Position numbers and translations under genes: made by a program
In this document: positions 18,018 to 25,550 of the stretch, piece after piece
How the letters are laid out: each line of letters starts with the position of its first letter
Position numbering within the stretch: position 1 is the first letter of the stretch
DNA from: an uncultured Coriobacteriia bacterium
GTDB lineage: Bacteria > Actinomycetota > Coriobacteriia > Coriobacteriales > Eggerthellaceae
NCBI GenBank assembly: GCA_949288145.1
Contig: CASEJD010000131.1
Location: 1 to 48,378 of the forward strand
DNA: 48,378 nt
Direction: 5' to 3'
The notes under the pieces: model-generated
What the model was told of the DNA's origin: nothing
The model's database searches: none
The model's input: the letters and a program-made list of their open reading frames with translations, nothing else

Positions 18018-18626
18018 TTACGCGGCAATGCGCGCGAAGTGCTTGTTGAAGATCTTCGACCCGAGAAGACCGCCGACGATCGGGCCGACGACGCACAGGA
18101 CGCCCGCCACGATAATGAGGGGGCTCTGCATGAACCCGACGAGCGTCTCGCCGTACTCGCGGCTCATGCCCGATTGAACCACCATGTCGACGTAGGAACC
18201 GCCCGCGAGAAACACCATCGACTCCTGCCCGAGCCAGAAGCACAACGTCCACACTGCGAACGCCGCGATGACCGCCGCCTTCGATCGTTTGCCCGCCGTC
18301 ATGATAATCTCCGCCAGCACGCCGCCCACGACGATGCCCACCGGCCCCGTCCACAGCATACCGAGCAACAGGCCCACGACCGCCACGATAACCGACATGG
18401 CGATCGTCGCGCCCGGCTTCGGCACGCGCGCGGCGAGGTACATCCACACGATGCCGCCCGGGATCGCGCCGATGGCGTGCGTGAACCAGAACGTGTTCGC
18501 GTTCATGCCGAGAATCATCGCGAACGCGAAGAACACGATGAAGAGCAGAAGCCCGAAGATCGCGATGAAGATGAAGTCCTTGCCCTGAAGCTTCGCGCTC
18601 CCCTGGGCCGATGCCGCCGTTACCAT
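18018..18626 (-). CDS. ECF transporter S component, MptD/Trep_Strep-like (module 2)
   Basis: A 202-residue membrane protein with about six helices, last gene of the second ECF operon. After MVTAASAQGSAKLQGKDFIF comes a run of hydrophobic helices. The C-terminal GGLLGSKIFNKHFARIAA resembles the end of the first S component. The ATG at 18626 has AAAGGAG upstream and gives a length like its paralog; an upstream in-frame start at 18698 has no ribosome site. The external loop YVDMVVQSGMSREYGE is positioned like TYLPTVRAQYGDAYVDE of module 1 but differs in sequence, so the two importers may take different ligands. Confidence 0.83.
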   Translation of the reverse strand: MVTAASAQGSAKLQGKDFIFIAIFGLLLFIVFFAFAMILGMNANTFWFTHAIGAIPGGIVWMYLAARVPKPGATIAMSVIVAVVGLLLGMLWTGPVGIVVGGVLAEIIMTAGKRSKAAVIAAFAVWTLCFWLGQESMVFLAGGSYVDMVVQSGMSREYGETLVGFMQSPLIIVAGVLCVVGPIVGGLLGSKIFNKHFARIAA

Positions 18627-18725
18627 GTGAAACGTCTCCTTTCGTGAGGCAGTTGATACCGATGAGGCCAGCGTCTGAAAACGCCGTCCGATGCGCAACG
18701 CGGCGCCCGCGCCCGCGCCGAGAAA

Positions 18726-20291
18726 TCAGCCGAATCCAAACAGCGCTCGCGCTCGAGGCACGGTCGACGGCGCAAGGTCGAATCGTTCCGCGATGCGGCC
18801 ATTCTCGAAGTGGGCTATTTCGTCGCATGTGGCGCATGCGAACTCGAAGTCGTGCGTGATGATGACGATGCAGTGCCCCGCTGCCTTGAGCCGGTCGATC
18901 TCGGCGGCGATGCGCTCCATATTCGCAAGGTCGAGCCCGCTCGTCGGCTCATCGAGCACGAGCACGCGCGATCCCTGCAGCGACCCGGCGGCGATAGCGA
19001 GGCGCTGGCGCTGGCCGCCCGAAAGGGAGAGCGGATGCCGGTCGCGCAAATCCTCGAGGCCGAAGTTCGCGAGCGCGGCCTCGATGAGGGCGACTTCCGA
19101 TTCCTTGACGTCATCAAGCCCTTCTCCACCTGCCGCTGGCGCCTTGTGCGCACGACACGCGTCGAGCGCGAGGTGCAGCTCGCCTTCGACTGTGTCGCTG
19201 AACAGCTGGTAGCCGCTCTCCTGCATGCCAAGGAACACGCGACCCGCACGCTTGCGCGGCCCGAGCGCCTCGCCCTCGATGCGAATCTCGCCCGCCGCCT
19301 CCGCATGAAGACCAGCGAGACAGCGCGCGAACGTCGTTTTGCCCGCTCCGTTTCGCCCGACGAGCGCCACCGCTCGCCCCGCGGCAGCGTCGAAGTCACA
19401 GTCGTTCACGACGAAAGGACCGCTTCTGCCGTAGCGAACCGTGAGCCCGCGCACGATGAGCGCCGGCGCGCCTTCGTTGCGGCCTTCCAACTTCTCGCGT
19501 GCCGCGGCCCTCGCGCGCGGCTCCACCTGCTCGATATCCCATGCGCGCAGTCCAAGCCGTCTGCGCTCCTCTGCGGGCATCTCCGTGAACTTATCGGCGG
19601 TCATCTCCGCCGCGACCGCTCCGTCGCGCATGAGCACGATACGGTCCGCCACTCCCCGTAGCCACCACAGGCGATGCTCGGCGATGAGGACCGTCTTCCC
19701 CGCCGCCTTGAGCCGCGCGACCACGTCGCGCAAGCGCAGCATCGCGCGCACGTCGAGCGCAGCGGTGGGTTCGTCGAGGACGAACGCAGACGGCTCCATC
19801 GCATGAACCGACGCGACGGCGACAAGCTGCTTTTCCCCGCCGGAAAGGGCGCGGATGTCGCGTTCGAGCAGATGATCGATGCCCAGCGCGCACGTTGTCG
19901 ACGCGATGCGATGGGCGATCTCGTCGCGAGGGATTCCCATGTTCTCGCAGCCGAAAGCGATCTCGGAGGTGGTGTCGAGGTTGAAGAACTGACTGCGCGG
20001 GTTCTGGAACACGCTGCCCACCGCGCATGACAGATCGTCCATCCCCCAATCGGCGATCGCGCGGCCGAACACGCGCACCGAACCTTCCGCCTCACCCGCG
20101 TACACAGCGGGAATAAGCCCGTTCACCATGCGCGCAAGCGTGGTTTTGCCGCAGCCGGACGGACCTGTCACGGCGACGCATTCGCCCTCGCGCTGCGCGA
20201 ACGACACGCCGTGCACCGACGCGGCGCCCGCCGTGGACGCATAGGAGAACCCCGCTTCCCGAAACTCGATCGCGCTGCCGGACCCGCTCAT
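18726..20291 (-). CDS. ECF transporter fused double ATPase (module 2)
   Basis: A 521-residue tandem ABC ATPase. Domain 1: Walker A GPSGCGKTT (about 43), Q-loop VFQNPRSQFFN, signature ALSGGEKQL, Walker B AFVLDEPTAALD. Domain 2: Walker A GRNGAGKTT (about 308), Q-loop GMQESGYQLF, signature LSLSGGQRQR, Walker B VLVLDEPTSGLD, switch THD. The ATG overlaps the stop of the T gene (ATGA). The first domain carries GGEKQL instead of the usual GGQKQR at the signature, a mild deviation. It is followed by the S gene after about 100 nt. Confidence 0.92.
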   Translation of the reverse strand: MSGSGSAIEFREAGFSYASTAGAASVHGVSFAQREGECVAVTGPSGCGKTTLARMVNGLIPAVYAGEAEGSVRVFGRAIADWGMDDLSCAVGSVFQNPRSQFFNLDTTSEIAFGCENMGIPRDEIAHRIASTTCALGIDHLLERDIRALSGGEKQLVAVASVHAMEPSAFVLDEPTAALDVRAMLRLRDVVARLKAAGKTVLIAEHRLWWLRGVADRIVLMRDGAVAAEMTADKFTEMPAEERRRLGLRAWDIEQVEPRARAAAREKLEGRNEGAPALIVRGLTVRYGRSGPFVVNDCDFDAAAGRAVALVGRNGAGKTTFARCLAGLHAEAAGEIRIEGEALGPRKRAGRVFLGMQESGYQLFSDTVEGELHLALDACRAHKAPAAGGEGLDDVKESEVALIEAALANFGLEDLRDRHPLSLSGGQRQRLAIAAGSLQGSRVLVLDEPTSGLDLANMERIAAEIDRLKAAGHCIVIITHDFEFACATCDEIAHFENGRIAERFDLAPSTVPRARALFGFG

Positions 20292-21061
20292 ACGATCACC
20301 CCGAACTTCGAGAGAAGCAGCGCCGCCGCCGTTGCCGCGAATAGCGCCAAGAAAACGACGTCTGCCGCCCGCAAGCGCAAGTCGTAATACGACGTGCGCG
20401 GTCGGGAAGAGTCCATGCCGCGCACGACCGCGGCGTTCGACAGTTCGTCGGCGACAATCGACAACCTGCTCATGACGGGCACGAGCAGGTTCTCCATAAC
20501 GCGCACCGGCTGCGTGACAATCGATTTCAGCGTGATCGCTATGCCTCGCACGCGCAGCGCCTCGATGACCGCGCGGAACTCGCCCGCCATCGTCGGGAAA
20601 AAGCGCAATGCGACACACACCGCGATGATGCCATGGCGCGGCAGATGCGCGCGCTGGAGCGCGCAGGCAAGCTCGCCGACGCGCGTCGTCGCGATCATCG
20701 TGGAGGCGAACATCCCGACGCAGAACACGCAGCGAACCATCACGATCATCGTCGCGAACGACGCGGCGGCAGCGTTCGGGAACAGAAGAAACGCATACCC
20801 TGCAGCCATGACGACAGCGTAGGCGACACACCATCTCACCGCCGATGAGACTCGCCCACACCATACCGCTACCGCGGCGCTGAGCGCCACCATCATGATC
20901 TGCCCGACGACAAGCCGCGGCGTGAACGCCGTGGCGTTGATGAGAACGAGGATAACGATCGACACGCGCGGATCGAGTCGTCGCAACGACAGCGCACCTG
21001 GGGTATCCGTCGCAATCGTGCGCGCGGCATGATCTTCGTCGCCTGCCTGCTCTTCCGGCAT
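20288..21061 (-). CDS. ECF transporter transmembrane T component (module 2)
   Basis: An EcfT/CbiQ-type protein, about 257 residues from the ATG at 21061. The family opening LDPRVSIVILVLINATA comes after a charged N-terminal region, and the two coupling motifs are IEALRVRGI and AAVVRGMD. The start is uncertain: the frame is open to a GTG at 21172 and has an ATG at 21148, but those codons lie in or upstream of dyad D (21143-21158), and none of the choices has a good ribosome site. The chosen ATG gives a length like the module 1 T protein. It is first in the T-A-S operon, unlike module 1 (S-T-A). Confidence 0.8.
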   Translation of the reverse strand: MPEEQAGDEDHAARTIATDTPGALSLRRLDPRVSIVILVLINATAFTPRLVVGQIMMVALSAAVAVWCGRVSSAVRWCVAYAVVMAAGYAFLLFPNAAAASFATMIVMVRCVFCVGMFASTMIATTRVGELACALQRAHLPRHGIIAVCVALRFFPTMAGEFRAVIEALRVRGIAITLKSIVTQPVRVMENLLVPVMSRLSIVADELSNAAVVRGMDSSRPRTSYYDLRLRAADVVFLALFAATAAALLLSKFGVIV

Positions 21062-21115
21062 CGCTGAGCGAATCAAAGCACGGCGACCGTCTGGTTCAGC
21101 CGACTTGCCCTCCCC

Positions 21116-21158
21116 TTGCGCGCCGAAAAGCTGTTCACTAAAATTAGCCATGGATAAC
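21116..21158 (+). promoter_or_regulatory. Divergent control region with island dyad D
   Basis: TTGCGC (21116-21121), 17-bp spacer and TAAAAT (21139-21144) face AraC gene 3. The dyad ATTAGCCATGGATAAC (21143-21158) overlaps the -10 and start region. Its reverse complement GTTATCCATGGCTAAT differs from dyad B at only two positions. The divergent ECF operon 2 must start nearby on the minus strand. Confidence 0.6.
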
Positions 21159-21278
21159 ATGTTAGCGATCACGAGGGCACTTCGACTTCTCGAGCGCTAT
21201 TTCAACGATCGAGCCGAAAACCGCCCGATTGCGCCGAAACGACAGCGAAGCTCCGCCCGATGCGAAAGGGAGCAAGGC

Positions 21279-22313
21279 ATGGGTAGCAAGACGGCGCCGG
21301 ACAATCAAGACGAGAAGAGACCGAATGCCGCGGCGGGCACCAACCGAAGAATCGACGCGATATTCCTTCCCCAGATAGCCGACATGCACGGCGTGGAGGT
21401 TGAAGAGGGCGGCGAACGCGGCTGCGGACGCATGTGGACGATCGACCCCGCATATGGGCGCGGGGCGTACTGGTATCTCGCGATAGACGACGCTGCGGCG
21501 ATCGCCGTGTTCGATCTTCTGTTCGCCGAGACCGTGTCCTTCGGCGCTGTCGTGCCGAACTTCTTCTGCTTCGGCAGCTATGGGCGCAGCATGATCCCGT
21601 ACTTCACGCCGCTTCTCGGAATCGAGGACGGGTGGGAAACGGGCACGCTGCTCGGCTATGCATGGCGCTCGGGCATGTGCCGCGAGGTCGTGCCGCCCGG
21701 TGAGCGCCTCTCCGTTGCGAGTATCTCCCTTCTTCCCGAAGGCGCCACCGAAACGGCGCGCGCTATAGGCACTGATCCAATTACGCTCACCACGGCAATC
21801 GCGCGACTCGATGGCACACATCGCATACCCGCGCTCTCCCGTCTGTTCGACGAGATCAGAGCGGCACGGCTCTCGCAAGTTGTCTCCGAAGCGTACTACC
21901 GTTGCAAGGCGACGGAAGCCTGCACGCTTGTCGTCGACTGGCATGCGAAGAACGCGCAAAGTGTTGCGCCGCGAATGCGCGCCGTCGACCGGACGTCGCT
22001 CAACCTCGCCTGCGCGTTCGCACGCGAGCATCTGGGGGATCCCATCGAGCTTGACGATCTCTGCCAAGTCGCATGCACGAGCCCGAGCAAGCTCGCGAGC
22101 CTATTTCGCGACGCGGAGGGCACGACGCCCATGGGCTGGGTGCGCGATCGCCGCATGGAACGCGCCTGCGAGCTTCTGACCGGCACCGACGATTCAATCG
22201 CTGCCGTGGCGGCGCGCGTTGGATTCTCGCGACAAGGCAGCTTTTCAGAAGCGTTCAAGGAACGCTTCGGCATGACCCCGCACCGCTACCGCGCCCTCAA
22301 CCGAAGCGCGTAG
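21279..22313 (+). CDS. AraC-family transcriptional regulator 3
   Basis: A 344-residue regulator with a C-terminal AraC DNA-binding domain: FAREHLGDPIELDDLCQVA, then IAAVAARVGFSRQGSFSEAF and RFGMTPHRYRAL. The ATG at 21279 is selected for its AAAGGGAG site 7 nt upstream; the open frame reaches 21105 but would cross the dyad D control region. The N-terminal half is rich in aromatic residues (AYGRGAYWYLAIDDAAAIAV; VPNFFCFGSYGRS) and does not obviously match the other two AraC proteins. It is divergent from ECF operon 2, and the ZIP transporter follows 132 nt downstream. Confidence 0.88.
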   Translation: MGSKTAPDNQDEKRPNAAAGTNRRIDAIFLPQIADMHGVEVEEGGERGCGRMWTIDPAYGRGAYWYLAIDDAAAIAVFDLLFAETVSFGAVVPNFFCFGSYGRSMIPYFTPLLGIEDGWETGTLLGYAWRSGMCREVVPPGERLSVASISLLPEGATETARAIGTDPITLTTAIARLDGTHRIPALSRLFDEIRAARLSQVVSEAYYRCKATEACTLVVDWHAKNAQSVAPRMRAVDRTSLNLACAFAREHLGDPIELDDLCQVACTSPSKLASLFRDAEGTTPMGWVRDRRMERACELLTGTDDSIAAVAARVGFSRQGSFSEAFKERFGMTPHRYRALNRSA

Positions 22314-22445
22314 CTTTGCTTCAAACCGAACAAGGGAGCGGGTCTTGCGCGCCCGTTCGAGCAAAAGCTGTCAATCGCGCGACCGAATCGGCTCAAGGAG
22401 AGCGACCTGGGTGCAACGCGGTGGACCACCGCAGGAAGGAACGTC

Positions 22446-23237
22446 TTGAACGAATCGAACCTGGCTATGATCATCGCCTTGACGGTCCCCTTGTTGGGAA
22501 CCGTCCTTGGCTCGTCGTTCGTGTTCTTCTTGAAGCGCGCTATGGGCGATCTCGTGCAGAAGGCGTTGCTGGGGTTCGCGGCGGGCGTCATGATCGCTGC
22601 TTCAGTGTGGAGCCTGCTGATTCCCGCCATCGAGAACGCTGAGTCGCAGGGCATGACGGGCTGGGTGCCAGCCACGGTCGGCTTTCTGCTCGGCATAGGC
22701 CTGCTGCTGATGATTGACCACTTCCTCCCCCATCAGCACCTGGACGACCCGCAGCCCGAAGGCATGCCTTGCCACATGAAGAAACCCACCATGCTCATTT
22801 TCGCGGTGGCATTGCACAACCTGCCCGAGGGCATGGCGGTGGGCGTCGTGCTTGCTGGATTCCTCTCAGGTGAAGCCACCATTGCCCTTGCAGGCGTCGT
22901 GAGCCTTGCGGTGGGCATCGCCATTCAGAATATCCCCGAGGGAGCCGTCATCTCGATGCCGTTGGTATCGTGCGGGCTCACGCGCAGGAAAGCCTTCCTG
23001 TATGGCGTCGCATCTGGCGTCGTGGAGCCACTCGGCGCTGCCCTCATGCTCGCCTGTATCGGCTTTATGACGCCCGCCCTTCCCTACATCCTGGCGTTCG
23101 CCGCGGGCGCCATGATGTACGTGGTGGTAGAGGAGCTCATCCCGGAAACCCAAGCGGGACGGCACAGCAACGTGGGCGTTGTCACCTTGGCGCTCGGGTT
23201 TACGCTCATGATGGTCCTGGACGTAGCGCTGGGATAG
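22446..23237 (+). CDS. ZIP-family divalent metal transporter (GufA/ZupT type)
   Basis: A 263-residue ZIP permease moving Zn2+, Fe2+, Mn2+ or similar ions into the cytoplasm. The metal-site motifs are HNLPEGMAVG (124-133, helix 4) and QNIPEGAVIS (161-170, helix 5), with E194 in the next helix. A His/Asp loop (DHFLPHQHLDD, 91-101) sits between helices 3 and 4. Eight helices and length fit the bacterial subfamily. It starts at TTG 22446 behind GGAAGGAAC. Just upstream, GCGGTGG/CCACCGC (22420-22434) can form a tight hairpin before the ribosome site. No copy of the island dyad is seen directly upstream, so it may be read from the AraC 3 promoter. Confidence 0.93.
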   Translation: MNESNLAMIIALTVPLLGTVLGSSFVFFLKRAMGDLVQKALLGFAAGVMIAASVWSLLIPAIENAESQGMTGWVPATVGFLLGIGLLLMIDHFLPHQHLDDPQPEGMPCHMKKPTMLIFAVALHNLPEGMAVGVVLAGFLSGEATIALAGVVSLAVGIAIQNIPEGAVISMPLVSCGLTRRKAFLYGVASGVVEPLGAALMLACIGFMTPALPYILAFAAGAMMYVVVEELIPETQAGRHSNVGVVTLALGFTLMMVLDVALG

Positions 23238-23366
23238 CACGCCGCTGCGCGCTTTGAATCAACACACATTGATCAGGAAGAGACCGAGAGGAAACGAACT
23301 GCCCGCACCCCGCTATCAAGCAGGCGCACGTCCTCTCCAGCAATCGCGCGCAGAGTGAAAGATCCC

Positions 23367-23540
23367 TTAATCCCCGTCCTGGGGTTTGCTGCGCTTCTTG
23401 CATTCGCAACCGTCGTCCCCATGGCAACCGCGCTTGCCCGTCCAGGTGCGCACCGCCACACGAAGCGCTAACGCGAGCAAAACCAGCACGACTACGAGGA
23501 TGATTACTGTCGAGGCGTTCAGCTCCAATTCCTGAATCAT
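23367..23540 (-). CDS. FeoB-associated Cys-rich membrane protein (57 residues)
   Basis: A very short gene: MIQELELNASTVIILVVVLV begins a single transmembrane helix (about 10-30). A basic turn (RVAVRTWTGKRG) and a cytoplasmic Cys/His tail with C39, H40, C45 and C47 (GCHGDDGCECKK) follow. This is the build of the FeoB-associated Cys-rich family (Pfam 12669), normally encoded next to feoAB for ferrous iron uptake. No feoA or feoB is in this window, so it is an orphan here, beside a ZIP transporter. The promoter region 23614-23642 has a perfect -10 and an island dyad, supporting that it is a real, metal-linked gene. The ribosome site is poor. Confidence 0.75.
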   Translation of the reverse strand: MIQELELNASTVIILVVVLVLLALALRVAVRTWTGKRGCHGDDGCECKKRSKPQDGD

Positions 23541-23613
23541 GGCGACTTTCGACCCTTCTCCTTACGGGACGTCCAAGGACGCGCGACGTCTTGTTCGTAA
23601 CGTGCGCTGACTT

Positions 23614-23642
23614 ATTATAACGCAAAGTTAACTTTAACTAAT
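23614..23642 (-). promoter_or_regulatory. Promoter with island dyad E for the Cys-rich gene
   Basis: On the minus strand a perfect TATAAT lies at 23619-23614. The dyad GTTAACTTTAACTAAT (plus strand 23627-23642) covers the spacer and the -35 position (ATTAGT). Extended to 20 bp it matches the dyad B region at 17 positions. Confidence 0.7.
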
Positions 23643-23700
23643 TTGTTCGTCATCCTCCGCCGCCTCCATCAACAGGTGACATTTGATGTGGCTCCCAGCA

Positions 23701-23769
23701 CGCAACGAAGGCTCCCCGGAGGGAGCCTTCGTTCGTTGCAGGGTATGTCGCAGGGAGCTTACGCCACCG
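23701..23769. repeat. Right copy of 69-bp direct repeat (ridA 3' end plus terminator)
   Basis: This is the intact version: it includes the final codons (Val-Ala-stop) of the RidA-repeat gene ending at 23759 and its terminator hairpin (23704-23733). The left copy at 4574-4642 matches 66 of 69 positions. The two copies delimit 19.1 kb. Confidence 0.9.
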
Positions 23770-25027
23770 GCGGGGTGCCCTCGAAGTTGCCGAAGATGGC
23801 GTCCATCATGACGCGGGCGTCCATCGGCAGCTCGGAGACGCCGACCACGCGGCGAGCCGGCACGCAGCCCGGGAAGAACTCGGCGTAGACCTCGTCAATG
23901 GCCTCCATGTCGGCCAGGTCACGGGCGAAGATGTTCACCTTGACGGTGTCGGCCAGGCTGTGGTCGACACACTCGATGATGGCCTTGATGTTGGTCAGGA
24001 TCTGGCGAGCCTGCTCGGCAACGCCGCCCTCGACCATCTTGCCGGTGGCCGGGTCGATCGGGAGCTGGCCGGTGATGTTGTTGTAGTGGGAGAAGGCCAC
24101 GGTCTGGGTGGACAGCGGGCAGCGCGGAGCGGCGTCCGTGTTGTTCGCCTCGATGATCAGGCCATGACGATCCTCGACTGCCTGCGGCGGAGTGCCGTCG
24201 CCGTGGGAGCAGACAGCCTCGATCTGGACCTTGGCGTGCATCGGCAGCGCGGCGACCGGGACGATGGTGCGGGCAGGCATGTAGGCGACAGCGCGGGCAA
24301 TGCCGGAGTCCGGGAAGAAGCGGGTGTAGACCTCGTTGACGGCGTCGACGTCGGCCAGGTCGGTCAGGAAGACGTTGACCTTGACGATGTCGTCGAACGG
24401 CACGTCGATGCTCGTGAGGACGGCCTTGATGTTCTTGAGGCACTGCGCGGCCTGCTCGGCGACGCCGCCCACGACCAGCTGGCCGGAGACCGGGTCGATC
24501 GGGAGCTGCGCGGTGATGTTGTTGTAGTGCGAGAACGCCACGGTCTGGGAGGACAGGGCGTCGAGCGGCGCATTGGCGGTGTTGTTGACGTACTTGATCA
24601 GGTCACCGGCCTGCGGGGCGTTCGGAATGGTGCCCTCGCCGTTGGAGACGAGCGCCTCGACCTGGATGAGCGCGTCCATCGGCAGCGCGTCGACGGCCAC
24701 GACGGTGCGGGCCGGCAGGTAGGTCGGGAAGAACGCACGGTGAACCGCGTCGACAACGTCCATGTCCTGGATGTCGCGGACGAAAACGGTGATGCGGATG
24801 ACGTCGTTCAGGTGATGGTCGATGCTCTCAACGATGGCCGCGATGTTGCGGTAGCACTGCTCGGCCTGCTCGGCGATGCCGCCAGCGACGATCGCGCCGG
24901 TGGCCGGGTCGATGGGCAGCTGGGCCGAAAGGTTGTTGTAATGAGAGAAAGCGACGGTCTGGGAGCTCATCGGGCACTTCGGTGCGTTCTCCGTGTTGCG
25001 CGCCAGAACCTCGTTGTTACCGCTCAT
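23759..25027 (-). CDS. Triple-domain RidA (YjgF/UK114) family protein
   Basis: A 422-residue protein of three tandem Rid domains; the family is usually a single domain of about 125-130 residues that trimerises. Each unit has QTVAFSHYNNxxxQLPIDPxxG, an AEQAxQ helix, NIxAIxxSxD, and ends with PAR-x-V-xxx-LPM-x(5-6)-(E/D)A. Units start near residues 20, 158 and 306. The PAR arginine, equivalent to the substrate-binding Arg of RidA imine deaminases, is kept in all three; the late acidic residue is Glu, Glu and Asp. Single RidA hydrolyses reactive 2-aminoacrylate. A fused chain could form a pseudo-trimer with three unequal sites. The ATG has AAAGGGG upstream. The gene is divergent from the K+ channel. 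Confidence 0.92.
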   Translation of the reverse strand: MSGNNEVLARNTENAPKCPMSSQTVAFSHYNNLSAQLPIDPATGAIVAGGIAEQAEQCYRNIAAIVESIDHHLNDVIRITVFVRDIQDMDVVDAVHRAFFPTYLPARTVVAVDALPMDALIQVEALVSNGEGTIPNAPQAGDLIKYVNNTANAPLDALSSQTVAFSHYNNITAQLPIDPVSGQLVVGGVAEQAAQCLKNIKAVLTSIDVPFDDIVKVNVFLTDLADVDAVNEVYTRFFPDSGIARAVAYMPARTIVPVAALPMHAKVQIEAVCSHGDGTPPQAVEDRHGLIIEANNTDAAPRCPLSTQTVAFSHYNNITGQLPIDPATGKMVEGGVAEQARQILTNIKAIIECVDHSLADTVKVNIFARDLADMEAIDEVYAEFFPGCVPARRVVGVSELPMDARVMMDAIFGNFEGTPPVA

Positions 25028-25550
25028 TCAGCACCCCTTTCTTGGGTTATCGGTGTCGACTGCATATTCGTTTTCATGATTGTGCAGCCCTTTTCTCGGT
25101 CATCGCCGACAGCCCGTGCCGCCTGCGACGCGGCGCATTAAACAGGCCGCGGGGGCGGTTGTCAACGAGGCGCGAAATCCTGCTCCCCCGCCGCGCGCGG
25201 ACGGGCGGTTTGGGCCGCCGAAAGGTCTTTCGCGCGAAAGGTTGTGCAGATTTGGTTATGTCAAGCCCTCTTTTGCATATTGATTCATCTATGTGAATAC
25301 GACCCTGTTTACAAACCGTTGATATACATTTTTCTGGATACGTATTCACTATTGTGAAATGCCCGTTATCTGCTCAAACGTGCGTTTCACCATGTGAGAG
25401 GCCGCATCTCCCCGCGCGCTCCCCGTCAAGAGCGTACAATTGTCCCACCGAAAAATGCATGCGCCGCACCGTGCGCAGCCTCGGGACCGCGCGCCTTTCC
25501 GCGATGCCCGGGAGCGCAGGCGCGCTTGGCGCCGACGAACAGGAGCTGCC
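25028..25550. promoter_or_regulatory. AT-rich divergent control region with paired dyads
   Basis: No gene is seen. Between 25257 and 25375 the sequence is AT-rich and has two similar dyads: ATTCATCTATGTGAAT (25283-25298) and ATTCACTATTGTGAAAT (25344-25360). Both fit TTCAY-N4-GTGAA, and their centres are 61 bp apart, about six helical turns. GTGAATACG (25293-25301) and CGTATTCAC (25341-25349) are perfect inverted arms. TTGATA (25319-25324) with TATTCA 18 bp on could be a plus-strand promoter overlapped by the second dyad. Confidence 0.5.

Noticed and set aside
4574-23769. Integrase, transposase or IS ends inside the island
   Set aside because: I looked for tyrosine or serine recombinase and DDE transposase motifs in the translated genes and saw none. 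The mobility inference rests only on the direct repeats and gene content.
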